A DNA stretch of 35,904 nucleotides. It comes from Candidatus Poribacteria bacterium. GTDB taxonomy: Bacteria; Poribacteria; DTPJ01; WJIO01. The position numbers and the translations under genes are program-made. Shown piece after piece: positions 23,733 through 32,300 of this stretch (position 1 is the stretch's first letter; every line of letters begins with the position of its first letter). The stretch is from contig WJIO01000245.1 of NCBI GenBank assembly GCA_014730235.1, forward strand, positions 1-35,904. Direction: 5' to 3'. The notes below the pieces were generated by a model. The model was not told where the DNA came from. It saw nothing but the letters and a program-made list of their open reading frames with translations, and did no database searches.

Positions 23733-25259
23733 TTAAATTCTGCGATTAACTTTCAACGCAATCAAGGTTATATCATCGCTCTGATCATTATCAGCTACAA
23801 ATTCTTTAATATCCTGTAAAACCCTTTCTACCATCTCCTGGGCAGTCATATCCTGCTTAAAGCTCTGAACCAGGTTTTTTAAGGATTCCATGCCATACAT
23901 ATCTTCATTTTCATTGGTAGCTTCTGAAATACCATCGCTGTAGAAAAATATTACATCCCCGGACTGCAATCTGATTTGCGCTTCGTCGTAATCAATATCC
24001 GGTATAATACCAAGTGGCATACCGCTTAGCTTCAGCAATTCGGCCTTACCGTTTCGCAGCATTACTGGATATGGATTACCCGCGTTACACAATTGTATTT
24101 GCAGGATATCAGAGTCAACTATACCTAAAGAAAGGGCCGTGAAGGTGCTTTCTTCCAACCGGGCCGAAAGGGATTCATTCAGGTCGTGGATAATCTCAGG
24201 TGCAGAACTTCTAAGACGGGTCTGAGTGTGAAGCATTCCATAGGCCATAACTGCATTCATAGCACCTTTCATGCCTTTTCCTGATACATCACCTAATACC
24301 AGACAGAGCTTGCTATCCGAAAGGGATAGATAATCAAAGAAATCCCCACCGGTTTCACTGGCGGGACGGCAAATACCCCAGATGTCCAATCCCGGAATAT
24401 TAGGAGGTGATTTGGGAAAAAGTCCCATTTGCACTTCCCGGGCCCTTTGTATCTCTTTAACAAGACGCTGTTTTTCCGCCTCTTCACGCCGTTGTATTTC
24501 TTCAATACCGCTCTGGACTCGCTCTTCCAACGTTTGGTTTAACTGTTCTAACTCATCATTTTTTTCTTTAAGCTGGTATATCATCTGGTTGAAAACTTTA
24601 GCCAGTTGTCCAACTTCATCCTGACTTCGGATACGAACAGCAATATCCAGATCACCTTTGGACACATTTTGCATAGCTGCCGCTAACTTTCGTATGGGTT
24701 TTGTAATACTGTTTGCCATTACAAAAGAGCCTACAACAGCAATAAGGCTGAAAATAAGTATCAAAGCAACGGCTATTAATACAATAGCCATATTGACCCA
24801 TCCCGGTACAGGTAAAATATAACCTATTACTACCCGCATTTCTGCTGATTCTGATTGGGCCAGGATTTCAACTTCCCGGGCGTTTTCTATACTTAGACTA
24901 CCTTCATTTAGTTCCCTCATAATTTCCTGAGGACTTCCCAGTTGATGACCGGTAATGCTTTCCATTTGGCTGATATTCATGCTGATCGTTTTAATCTCTT
25001 CGTCAGTATAAACAGTAGCATAAAGCAGATCATCTGATTGGCTCAAGGCCTGATCCAACTGCCGCTGAATCTCATCCCAATCAATTTCGTCCTCTGAAGG
25101 AAAATCTATTAGTATATTTGTTACCTGATGGCTTAGAACGCGCTTAACGAATTCATCTGTAGCCCAGCTTATTATCCTGATATACGAAAGGTTAAGCAGT
25201 ATAATAATAGCCACAGCAAAACATATAACCAGAACGGATATTTTGTATCTAATCTTCAT
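23733..25259 (-). CDS. Membrane HAMP-SpoIIE serine phosphatase (RsbU-like)
   Basis: A 508-residue signalling phosphatase. Membrane segment 1 (about 8-29), an extracytoplasmic sensor domain (30-150), membrane segment 2 (about 155-180), a HAMP domain (180-235), a coiled-coil linker (230-275) and a PP2C/SpoIIE domain (290-505). Metal-binding aspartates are visible in GGDFFDY (Asp306), LGDVSGKG (Asp324), FYSDGISEA and DDITLIAL. Such proteins dephosphorylate anti-sigma-factor antagonists or similar regulators; no partner antagonist or anti-sigma gene is in the window. ATG 25259 lies 2 bases after the stop of the upstream glycosidase-like gene, so it is probably translationally coupled to it. Confidence 0.9.
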   Translation of the reverse strand: MKIRYKISVLVICFAVAIIILLNLSYIRIISWATDEFVKRVLSHQVTNILIDFPSEDEIDWDEIQRQLDQALSQSDDLLYATVYTDEEIKTISMNISQMESITGHQLGSPQEIMRELNEGSLSIENAREVEILAQSESAEMRVVIGYILPVPGWVNMAIVLIAVALILIFSLIAVVGSFVMANSITKPIRKLAAAMQNVSKGDLDIAVRIRSQDEVGQLAKVFNQMIYQLKEKNDELEQLNQTLEERVQSGIEEIQRREEAEKQRLVKEIQRAREVQMGLFPKSPPNIPGLDIWGICRPASETGGDFFDYLSLSDSKLCLVLGDVSGKGMKGAMNAVMAYGMLHTQTRLRSSAPEIIHDLNESLSARLEESTFTALSLGIVDSDILQIQLCNAGNPYPVMLRNGKAELLKLSGMPLGIIPDIDYDEAQIRLQSGDVIFFYSDGISEATNENEDMYGMESLKNLVQSFKQDMTAQEMVERVLQDIKEFVADNDQSDDITLIALKVNRRI

Positions 25260-25261
25260 TG

Positions 25262-26668
25262 CTATTTTTCACCAGTTATGTAAAGCACAGCATCATCAAA
25301 AAGAACATCCAGAGAAATTTTCTGACCACCCGATATTTTCTGTCTTTGTAATATTTCCCCTGTAGTGGGATTAAACCATTCTATAATTAGATCGCCTTTT
25401 GCATCCATAAGGTTTACCTCAACTTTTCCATTTTCAGGAATAAATACCAGATATTCTACACCTGGATTAGCCAGACAATATCCAGATGATGCCAGATCAT
25501 CCATTGGCTTAGTATTGGTTAAATCCATACGTTCTGCATACTTACTGGTATAACCCAGACTTTTTCGTATAGGTTCCCAGACTGGATCTAACTCAGGTGA
25601 ACCGGAAAGGTGATCTGTCCAACTGGATGTACCTTCGTCATTGGTTTTCCTGTGGTAAGGGTCCATAAATAATGGGTTCATACCTCTGCAAAAGCTCTTC
25701 CAAACCCAGGCTTGATTTCCACCTATCCCCCATAAATGATCTGTATCATTAAGAATAACTTTGCTTCCGTCAGCCGCCGGTGGATTGTCCCGATAACCGC
25801 CATCGGGGTTTGGTGAAATCCATTCGGCAGGACTGGCAAATAAATCCTCATTTTTCCCTTTGAATTCTGCTGTCCTACAAAACTGGAAAGTCATTCCCAC
25901 TGGATGCTGTTTTGGTTTATCTTTTTCGTATTTATGTATGAAATCTATAATATGATACTGCCATTCGGTGGAGTAATTTCCACTTTCGTTCACTATTTCA
26001 TATAGCACATTATCCAGATCGTTTACAGTATCAATAACCTTACTGACGTAAGTTTCCTGAATTTTTGTTATCTCAGGTATTTGCAAAGTCTGAGTTTCTA
26101 ATCCGCGGCCATCTTTATCCGGGTCACCATCTATATCATTTACGTTATTATTTACGTTAAACGGATGTCCATCCCAGCACCAGGGTTTTTCAGAAGCGTG
26201 TAAACCATGTCCTTCAAAAAGCATTATTGACACATATATACCTCTTTTTCCGGCAGCAGTAACCCGATCTCTCAGACGCTGGAAGTAATCATTATCCAGC
26301 TTATCCAGATGGAATTTAGGTTTTCCATCCATGGTATTTCCCGGTCCTGTGCGCATCCAGGGGAAAGGTTGAGCATGGGTAATATCTTTATATGAATATT
26401 TTGATAATTCCCATGTCCATAACCTTATAAAGTTATGGTTGTATTTCTCCATGAAATCCAGATAAGCTTGAAAATCAAACTCCGAAGGCGGATCGGTTCT
26501 TCCCATATCCTTCAGGTTATTCCATGTATGAGAACCTGTCAGGTATACGGCCTTTCCTGAACCGTCTGTGAAATATCTTGGGTTTGCTGGATGCACCTTA
26601 AGAGGTCCGGAAGCCGGGGACGCACCAAATGAATAAATTATAACTCCAGTGATAGCTATTGTAATCAT
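25262..26668 (-). CDS. Secreted glycoside-hydrolase-like protein (DUF4038/GH140-like)
   Basis: A 468-residue exported protein with an N-terminal signal peptide. It opens with VHPANPRYFTDGSGKAVYLTGSH, the pattern of DUF4038-type barrels (apiosidase-like and related glycosidases). HNFIRLWTWE and VLYEIVNESG supply the expected barrel strands, the latter with the N-E acid/base pair. A C-terminal beta-sandwich (about 405-468, with IIEWFNPTTGEI) matches the putative collagen-binding domain often fused to this family. Substrate is unknown; plant or algal polysaccharide side chains are plausible. ATG 26668 has GGGAG 8 bases upstream. The SpoIIE phosphatase gene follows after 2 bases. Confidence 0.8.
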   Translation of the reverse strand: MITIAITGVIIYSFGASPASGPLKVHPANPRYFTDGSGKAVYLTGSHTWNNLKDMGRTDPPSEFDFQAYLDFMEKYNHNFIRLWTWELSKYSYKDITHAQPFPWMRTGPGNTMDGKPKFHLDKLDNDYFQRLRDRVTAAGKRGIYVSIMLFEGHGLHASEKPWCWDGHPFNVNNNVNDIDGDPDKDGRGLETQTLQIPEITKIQETYVSKVIDTVNDLDNVLYEIVNESGNYSTEWQYHIIDFIHKYEKDKPKQHPVGMTFQFCRTAEFKGKNEDLFASPAEWISPNPDGGYRDNPPAADGSKVILNDTDHLWGIGGNQAWVWKSFCRGMNPLFMDPYHRKTNDEGTSSWTDHLSGSPELDPVWEPIRKSLGYTSKYAERMDLTNTKPMDDLASSGYCLANPGVEYLVFIPENGKVEVNLMDAKGDLIIEWFNPTTGEILQRQKISGGQKISLDVLFDDAVLYITGEK

Positions 26669-26688
26669 AATAATATCTCCCTCAAGAT

Positions 26689-27063
26689 TTAGCCTATAAT
26701 TTCTTTACCAAAAGGTGTGAAAGCCAGAGATGCCAGCTTGAAATGCTGTTTGGCAAAAGGTATGCCGATAATGGTAATAGCACAAAGTATTGCAAAGATA
26801 AGATGGGTTATACCGATCCATATACCGCCCAGTAGTATCCATAATATATTCATTATAACCGCCAGGCAACTGGTAGAGCTTTCTGTGTTTACCACTTTCT
26901 TCCCAAAGGGTATTAGACCGAGGACAGAAAGCTTTATACATTGAATACCAAAAGGTATGCCGATTATAGTGCAGCAAAGAAGAAAACCGCTTATTATGTA
27001 TTCAAGGAATATAAATACACCACCGCCAATAAGAATCCACAGGATATTTCCCAGCAAACTCAA
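26689..27063 (-). CDS. YccF domain inner-membrane protein
   Basis: A 124-residue small membrane protein with two copies of the YccF (DUF307) repeat: GNILWILIGG..CCTIIGIPFGIQCIKLSVLGLIPFG and NILWILLGG..CAITIIGIPFAKQHFKLASLAFTPFG. Each repeat contributes two hydrophobic segments. Function of the family is unknown. I choose TTG at 27063, with GGAG 9 bases upstream, because family members begin S-L-L-G-N-I-L-W. The frame is also open from GTG 27093, but that start lies inside a hairpin and has no ribosome site. It is 20 bases upstream of the glycosidase-like gene. Confidence 0.85.
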   Translation of the reverse strand: MSLLGNILWILIGGGVFIFLEYIISGFLLCCTIIGIPFGIQCIKLSVLGLIPFGKKVVNTESSTSCLAVIMNILWILLGGIWIGITHLIFAILCAITIIGIPFAKQHFKLASLAFTPFGKEIIG

Positions 27064-27084
27064 TTTAATTATCTCCTGGTTCTT

Positions 27085-27109
27085 CAAGGGCACGTTTTAC
27101 GTGCCCTTG
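27085..27109 (-). other. Perfect 11-bp stem hairpin in the yccF leader
   Basis: CAAGGGCACGT (27085-27095) pairs perfectly with ACGTGCCCTTG (27099-27109) around a TTT loop. It lies 22 bases upstream of the YccF start on the minus strand. No U-run follows, so it is not a standard terminator for the oxidoreductase operon above it. It shares the GGGCACG/CGTGCCC stem with the terminator at 34388-34407. Confidence 0.55.
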
Positions 27110-27142
27110 TTGGGTAAAAATCTTACCGATACTAAATGATTA

Positions 27143-27297
27143 ACAAATCAGTATTTTCAGGATTAAGTTTGGTAGAAAAAGAGAACACAAATTAAATTAT
27201 AAAAACTTACTTTGCTTGTCATTCCTGCAAATGCAGGAATGACAGCCATAGAAGTTTTTAATTATTACCACACTAAACCTGTAAGAACCAAAAATTA
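27143..27297 (+). mobile_element. MITE copy with degraded target duplication (element 27151-27289)
   Basis: Element 27151-27289 (139 bp) begins GTATTTTCAGGATTAAGTTT and ends CACTAAACCTGTAAGAACC. Flanks ACAAATCA (27143-27150) and AAAAATTA (27290-27297) agree at 6 of 8 positions, so this looks like an older copy. The core TCATTCCTGCAAATGCAGGA is near 27230. It is the long-left-arm subtype. It lies 16 bases beyond the stop codon of the Gfo/Idh/MocA gene, at the 3' end of that operon. Confidence 0.8.
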
Positions 27298-27305
27298 CAA
27301 CAAAA

Positions 27306-28289
27306 CTATTGGTATTTAAGAGTTATAACTTCACCGGTTTTGGAAGAATTATATATGGCCTCAATAAGCTCAACGCTCTTGCGCCCTTCCACACCATCCA
27401 CATTAGGCGGGATTCCCTTGTTGACGGCTAAAAGCATATCCTCGATGATATTGTTTCCAATTTCACCTGTGGACTCGCCTCCGTATTCTTCTTTACTTTC
27501 ATAGGGCTGGGCTTCTTTGTTCCATAAAATAGAGCCTTTCGTGCCGTTAATCTCTATGGTATCGCCGCTGGGAGGGGTAGCACAGGTTGTGGTGACAATA
27601 GTTCCAATGCCGCCGTCTTCTAAATTAAGTATAGCGGCAGTAGTATCTTCAGTATCCATATCATGATTCAGGGTGCGCTTTAGACCGTATACATCAATTA
27701 TTTTGCCGATCAACCACATGAATAAGTCAATGCCATGAATGCCCTGGTTGGATGCTGAGCCGCCTTCTGTTTTGGTGCTTTTACGCCATCCCGGAGGGTA
27801 TCCGCCTTCATAATAATCCTGAGTGCGGTACCACTTAACCCGCAGGTCAGCCGCCAATATTTTTCCGATACTACCGTTTCTTATATCCCGGGCCATTTTG
27901 CGGAACTGATTGTTATATCTTCTGCCAAAATCTACCGCAAGAACCAGTCCTGCTTCGTCTGCCGTTTTTATTGCCTTTGTGCATGGTTCTGTGTAGACAT
28001 CCATAGGCTTTGTAACGTAAGCATGTTTACCGGCTTTCAAAGCTTCAATAGCCATATTGCAGTGATCACCGCTGGGGGTATATATGCCTATCACATCTAT
28101 ATCTTTTCGGGTCAGGAGATCACTATACTCCACTGTCCAGTCACAGCCGTTTTCCTCAGCTACAGTTTTGGCTTTGTCTTCTTTGAGGTCGCATACGGCT
28201 GTAAGGATTGCATCTTCATTTGTGGCTATAGTTTTTACCCCGTGCATACCCCGTCCCAGGCCAATTATGCCAAATCTCAGTTTATCCAT
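27306..28289 (-). CDS. Gfo/Idh/MocA family oxidoreductase
   Basis: A 327-residue NAD(P)-dependent sugar or polyol dehydrogenase. The N-terminal Rossmann motif GIIGLGRGMHG is at 7-17. The usual EKP motif appears as TKPM, with its lysine kept, and GIHGIDLFMWLIG carries the catalytic-region His and Asp. The C-terminal beta-sheet domain follows. The frame is open to 28334, but ATG 28289 has AAAGGA about 11 bases upstream and starts directly at the Rossmann strand (MDKLRFGIIG). It is the last of three sugar-metabolism genes, 16 bases after the SMP-30 gene. A MITE marks the 3' end. Confidence 0.9.
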   Translation of the reverse strand: MDKLRFGIIGLGRGMHGVKTIATNEDAILTAVCDLKEDKAKTVAEENGCDWTVEYSDLLTRKDIDVIGIYTPSGDHCNMAIEALKAGKHAYVTKPMDVYTEPCTKAIKTADEAGLVLAVDFGRRYNNQFRKMARDIRNGSIGKILAADLRVKWYRTQDYYEGGYPPGWRKSTKTEGGSASNQGIHGIDLFMWLIGKIIDVYGLKRTLNHDMDTEDTTAAILNLEDGGIGTIVTTTCATPPSGDTIEINGTKGSILWNKEAQPYESKEEYGGESTGEIGNNIIEDMLLAVNKGIPPNVDGVEGRKSVELIEAIYNSSKTGEVITLKYQ

Positions 28290-28305
28290 TATGTAAAAAT
28301 CCTTT

Positions 28306-29178
28306 CTAAGGAACTGGTATGCCCTTAATACCAAGTTGAATTTTATATAAAGAAGTAGATGCTGTTATATACAGGGTTTTCCAGTCATCATCACCCCAGG
28401 CCATGTTTGCCGATACTTCGGGTATGTCAATCCTGCCCAGTTTGTTTCCATCGGGATCAAATATCCAAATACCGCCGGGTCCGGTTACATAGACATTACC
28501 CTGAGAATCAACTTTCATCCCGTCAACGTTACCTTCTTCATCACCGCTTATTTCAGTAAAGGCCCGACTGTTTGATATTGTACCATCATCGTTTACATCA
28601 AACACCCGAATATTAATTCCATCGGTATCGTCTATATACAAAAGGGATTCATCTGGTGAAAAGGCCAGGCCGTTGGGTTTTTCAAAATCATCAACCAATA
28701 GCTGTAAATTTTCTCCATCGGCTGAAAGTCTGTATACACCCTGGAAAGGCAGTTCTTGTTCACCCAAAACACCGAAGTCAGCCGTCAGGCCGTAAGGTGG
28801 ATCGGTGAAATATATGCTTCCGTCAGATTTAACCACTACATCATTGGGGCTGTTGAGTTTTTTACCGTTAAAGCTGTCTGCTATGGTAATAACAGTTCCA
28901 TCTTCTTCTGTTCTGGAAACCCTTCTGTTGGCATGTTCACAGGCTACAAGCCGTCTTTGTTTATCAAAGGTAAGACCGTTGGATTTGCCGCTGGGTTCTC
29001 TGAATAAATTCAACCCTTTTCCATTTTCCCAGCGATATATCTTGTTGCCGGGTATATCGCTAAAAAAAAGACATTTTTGCACCGTATCCCATACAGGGCC
29101 TTCGGTGAATTCAAAACCAGTAACAAGTCTTTCCAGCTTTGAGTCTTCTGGAACTATATCCGAGAATTTAACTGCCAT
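28306..29178 (-). CDS. SMP-30/gluconolactonase family lactonase
   Basis: A 290-residue six-bladed propeller of the SMP-30/regucalcin family, which opens sugar lactones with a divalent metal. Conserved ligand motifs are FTEGPVW (Glu26), SPNDVVV (Asn112/Asp113), KPNGLAFSPDE (Asn169) and NVDGMKVD (Asp219). No signal peptide is seen, so it is cytoplasmic. Perfect ribosome site AAGGAGG before ATG 29178. Lying between a sugar dehydrogenase and an alpha/beta hydrolase, it probably hydrolyses the lactone produced by the dehydrogenase, which would feed an aldonate to a dehydratase such as the one at 21443-22573. Confidence 0.9.
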   Translation of the reverse strand: MAVKFSDIVPEDSKLERLVTGFEFTEGPVWDTVQKCLFFSDIPGNKIYRWENGKGLNLFREPSGKSNGLTFDKQRRLVACEHANRRVSRTEEDGTVITIADSFNGKKLNSPNDVVVKSDGSIYFTDPPYGLTADFGVLGEQELPFQGVYRLSADGENLQLLVDDFEKPNGLAFSPDESLLYIDDTDGINIRVFDVNDDGTISNSRAFTEISGDEEGNVDGMKVDSQGNVYVTGPGGIWIFDPDGNKLGRIDIPEVSANMAWGDDDWKTLYITASTSLYKIQLGIKGIPVP

Positions 29179-29189
29179 GAATTTCCTCC

Positions 29190-30119
29190 TTATGATTTAA
29201 GGTGTTTCGCAAACCAATTTCTTGTAAGCTTCCACATTTTTTCAGATAAAACGTGTCCTGAACCTTCCTCAATATAATAACTAAATTTATCCGATGCACC
29301 TGCTTTCTTATATGCCTTTTCTATGATTTTAACACCTTCCCTGACCTCAGGAATCGGGCTGCCTTCGTCGTTTTGGCCGAAATTCAGATGCAAAGCCCTT
29401 GGCGCTATTAGACCGGCAATGTCCGGGGTGTCACCGTATTGATACCATCCGGGTATGAAATTGGGTAAGCAGTGCAGCAGGTGAGTTCTATGGATAGCGG
29501 AATATGTGGGCAGACAGCAGTTACCCACAAGGCATATCAATCTTGGCTCCCAGGTGCCCACCAACCATGTATGGGTTGAACCCATAGAATGACCATAACA
29601 ACCGATTTTGTCAGCTTTAACTTCCTGCCTTGAGCATATATAGTCAATAGCTCTTCGCATGTCCAGTATATTCTTCCAGGCCATGCACTTTCCGGATACC
29701 ACATACCGCAGGAATTCAAACCGCTCAAAATTTCCCCCGGCCAGATGTTCGTTTTGTCTTTCCTCAAAACACAGGGCATCAGGACATAGAACCACATAAC
29801 CCTCTTTAGCAAGAGCTACACCTGTATGGTGCATGGGATTTCCTGCCAATCCCGCGGGTTCGCTTTTGCCCAGACCCCACTGTCCGTTATGCTGATGCCA
29901 TATAGCTACTGCCGGGGCAGTATTAACAGCGTCAATTCCATCGGGTATAAGCACATAAGCCGGGACCCTATCGCCGGGTTCCACCTGGTAGGTAATGTAT
30001 TCCATGCGATAACCATCTTTTGGTATTATTTTGCATATCTCCGGCTGAAGATCACAAGGCTCGGGCCAGGAATCGCCCAGGCATTCCAGAAGCTTTTCCC
30101 GAAGCTCGTTAGCTTCCAT
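29190..30119 (-). CDS. Alpha/beta hydrolase, dienelactone-hydrolase/acetyl-xylan-esterase-like
   Basis: A 309-residue cytoplasmic hydrolase. The nucleophile elbow GHSMGS gives Ser178; Asp251 (GQNDEG) and His289 (GSGHVL) complete the catalytic triad in the expected order and spacing. The region GDRVPAYVLIPD resembles the start of the abhydrolase domains in acetyl-xylan esterase and dienelactone hydrolase relatives. It has no signal peptide, so intracellular ester cleavage (for example deacetylation of an imported sugar) is likely. ATG 30119 has AAAGGAAA upstream. It begins a three-gene minus-strand operon, 11 bases before the lactonase gene. Confidence 0.85.
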   Translation of the reverse strand: MEANELREKLLECLGDSWPEPCDLQPEICKIIPKDGYRMEYITYQVEPGDRVPAYVLIPDGIDAVNTAPAVAIWHQHNGQWGLGKSEPAGLAGNPMHHTGVALAKEGYVVLCPDALCFEERQNEHLAGGNFERFEFLRYVVSGKCMAWKNILDMRRAIDYICSRQEVKADKIGCYGHSMGSTHTWLVGTWEPRLICLVGNCCLPTYSAIHRTHLLHCLPNFIPGWYQYGDTPDIAGLIAPRALHLNFGQNDEGSPIPEVREGVKIIEKAYKKAGASDKFSYYIEEGSGHVLSEKMWKLTRNWFAKHLKS

Positions 30120-30221
30120 TTTTATTTCCTTTCTATATTTTGATTATATCCATTATAATTTTATACCAAGTATACCTCTTTCATAATCCCACGTAAAGAG
30201 TTAAAACACCTCTAATCTTCG

Positions 30222-30250
30222 TTGACACTCAAAATGCACTGAGGTATACT
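30222..30250 (+). promoter_or_regulatory. Consensus sigma-70 promoter for ligA
   Basis: TTGACA (30222-30227) and TATACT (30245-30250) are separated by exactly 17 bases, a near-perfect housekeeping promoter. Transcription would begin about 30257, giving a leader of about 34 bases to ATG 30291. It is the best promoter in the window. Confidence 0.8.
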
Positions 30251-30290
30251 AAATTAGTAATATTATTACGAAAGAGGGAGAAATTACCTT

Positions 30291-32297
30291 ATGAAAGATA
30301 ACGTCAGAAAAAGAATAGATGAGTTACGTAAGCAGATAAACTACCACAGTAGAAAATATTATATAGAAGATAATCCTGAGATTTCGGATTATGAGTTTGA
30401 CCAGTTGATGAAAGAACTGGAGGAACTTGAAGACCGGCATCCTGATTTAATAACACCGAATTCACCCACTCAAAGGGTCGGCGGGGAGCCGGCAGAGCAG
30501 TTTGAAACAGTTCAGCACAGATCAGCCATGCTGAGCCTGGACAATACTTACTCACCAGAAGAACTGCTGGAATTTGACAAACGGGTGCGGAAACTTATCC
30601 CTGAACAGGAAATAGAATACGTGGCGGAATTAAAGCTTGATGGCCTGGGAATTGCTCTGGTGTATGAAGAGGGCAGGTTCACCCGAGGGGCAACCAGGGG
30701 TGATGGTGCTACTGGTGAGGATGTTACCAGCAATCTTAGAACTATAAGAACTATCCCTCTTGTTATCGAAAACCAGTTGCCGGTTATGGAAGTCCGGGGG
30801 GAGGTATATATGCGTCGGAAAGCTTTTCAGAAACTGAATCAGGAGCGAGAAGAAAACGATGAAAATCTCTTTGCCAATCCACGAAATGCTGCCGCTGGTT
30901 CTGTAAGACTCCTGGATCCCAGAATCACTGCATCACGCCCCCTGGAAATATTTGTTTATGCATTGACTTATGCGGAAGGTGCGAATTTTTCCACACACTA
31001 TGAATCTCTCCAATTTCTCAAGGATTCCGGTTTAAAAATTAATCCCCATACAAAGAAATTTGGTTCTATTGAAGAAGTATTGAAATACTGCGAGGAGTGG
31101 ACGGAACGCCGGGAAGATATTGATTATGAAATTGATGGTGTTGTAATAAAAGTAAATTCCCTGGCCCAGCAAACAGAATTAGGTTCCACAAACAAAAGCC
31201 CAAGATGGGCTATATCATACAAATTCCCGGCAAGAAGGGCCACGACTAAAATTGAAGATATAATAATACAGGTGGGAAGAACCGGATCGCTAACGCCAGT
31301 GGCAGTTTTAACCCCTGTCTCCCTTTCAGGTATAGTAATAGCCAGAGCTACTTTGCATAACGAAGACGAGATCAAGCGCAAGGATATCAGGATCGGTGAT
31401 ACGGTTATCGTCGAAAGGGCCGGGGACGTTATACCAGCGGTGGTGATGGTTCTGGAAGAAAAACGCACAGGTGAGGAAAAAGAATTTACAATGCCAGAAA
31501 CTTGCCCGGTATGCGGTTCGGATGTTTTCAAACCTGAAAATGAAGCTGTTTCCAGATGCACAAATCCTGAATGTCCCGCCCAGATTAAAGAAAACCTGCA
31601 TCATTTCGCATCCAGAAATGCTATGGATATTGAGGGACTTGGCCCTTCCCTTATTGATCAACTGGTGAAAAAAGACATGGTTCACAATTCGGCTGATTTG
31701 TATTATCTCCAGAAGGAACAATTGGCGCAACTGGAACGGATGGGCGATAAATCCGCTCAGAACCTGATGGATGAGTTGGAAAAAAGCAAGGACAACAGCC
31801 TGTCCCGGTTTATTTTTGCCTTGGGAATCCGGCATGTGGGAACAAGGGCGGCGGATATATTAGCTGAAAGGTATTCGTCCATAGACGAATTGACCAAAGC
31901 AACAACAGAGGAACTTCAGGAAATTGACGAGATAGGCCCCAGGATAGCCGAAAGCGTGGAACAATTTTTCCAGCAGGAGAGGACAAAGAGAATGCTGGAT
32001 AAATTCCGAAATGCAGGGATCAAAATGCAGGAGGAAAAATCCTACCATGAATCCAGCCAACCTTTAAACGGAAAAAACTTTGTCCTTACTGGAAGTCTTG
32101 AAAGCATGACAAGAGATGAAGCATCCCAGTATATAAAAGATGCGGGAGGCAAGGTAAGTTCCAGCGTGAGTAAAAATACCGATTATGTTGTAGTCGGTGA
32201 ATCACCGGGATCAAAATACGATAAAGCTCAGAAATTGGGTATTACGATCCTGGATGAAGAGGAATTTCTGAAGCTAATGGATTCTAAGGAGAAATAA
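30291..32297 (+). CDS. ligA: NAD-dependent DNA ligase
   Basis: Essential NAD+-dependent ligase that seals nicks in replication and repair; 668 residues, normal for the family. Domain Ia and adenylation domain with the adenylated lysine in ELKLDG (Lys115, the same number as in E. coli), motif TRGDGATGEDVT, ANPRNAAAGS and KSPRWAISYKFP. The OB domain, a four-cysteine zinc finger (CPVC..CTNPEC), the helix-hairpin-helix repeats and a C-terminal BRCT domain (about 590-668, GKNFVLTGSLESMTRDEA) follow. ATG 30291 lies behind a consensus promoter, with a purine-rich AGAGGGAG ribosome site. The UROD-family gene begins 3 bases after its stop. Confidence 0.98.
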   Translation: MKDNVRKRIDELRKQINYHSRKYYIEDNPEISDYEFDQLMKELEELEDRHPDLITPNSPTQRVGGEPAEQFETVQHRSAMLSLDNTYSPEELLEFDKRVRKLIPEQEIEYVAELKLDGLGIALVYEEGRFTRGATRGDGATGEDVTSNLRTIRTIPLVIENQLPVMEVRGEVYMRRKAFQKLNQEREENDENLFANPRNAAAGSVRLLDPRITASRPLEIFVYALTYAEGANFSTHYESLQFLKDSGLKINPHTKKFGSIEEVLKYCEEWTERREDIDYEIDGVVIKVNSLAQQTELGSTNKSPRWAISYKFPARRATTKIEDIIIQVGRTGSLTPVAVLTPVSLSGIVIARATLHNEDEIKRKDIRIGDTVIVERAGDVIPAVVMVLEEKRTGEEKEFTMPETCPVCGSDVFKPENEAVSRCTNPECPAQIKENLHHFASRNAMDIEGLGPSLIDQLVKKDMVHNSADLYYLQKEQLAQLERMGDKSAQNLMDELEKSKDNSLSRFIFALGIRHVGTRAADILAERYSSIDELTKATTEELQEIDEIGPRIAESVEQFFQQERTKRMLDKFRNAGIKMQEEKSYHESSQPLNGKNFVLTGSLESMTRDEASQYIKDAGGKVSSSVSKNTDYVVVGESPGSKYDKAQKLGITILDEEEFLKLMDSKEK

Positions 32298-32300
32298 TTG

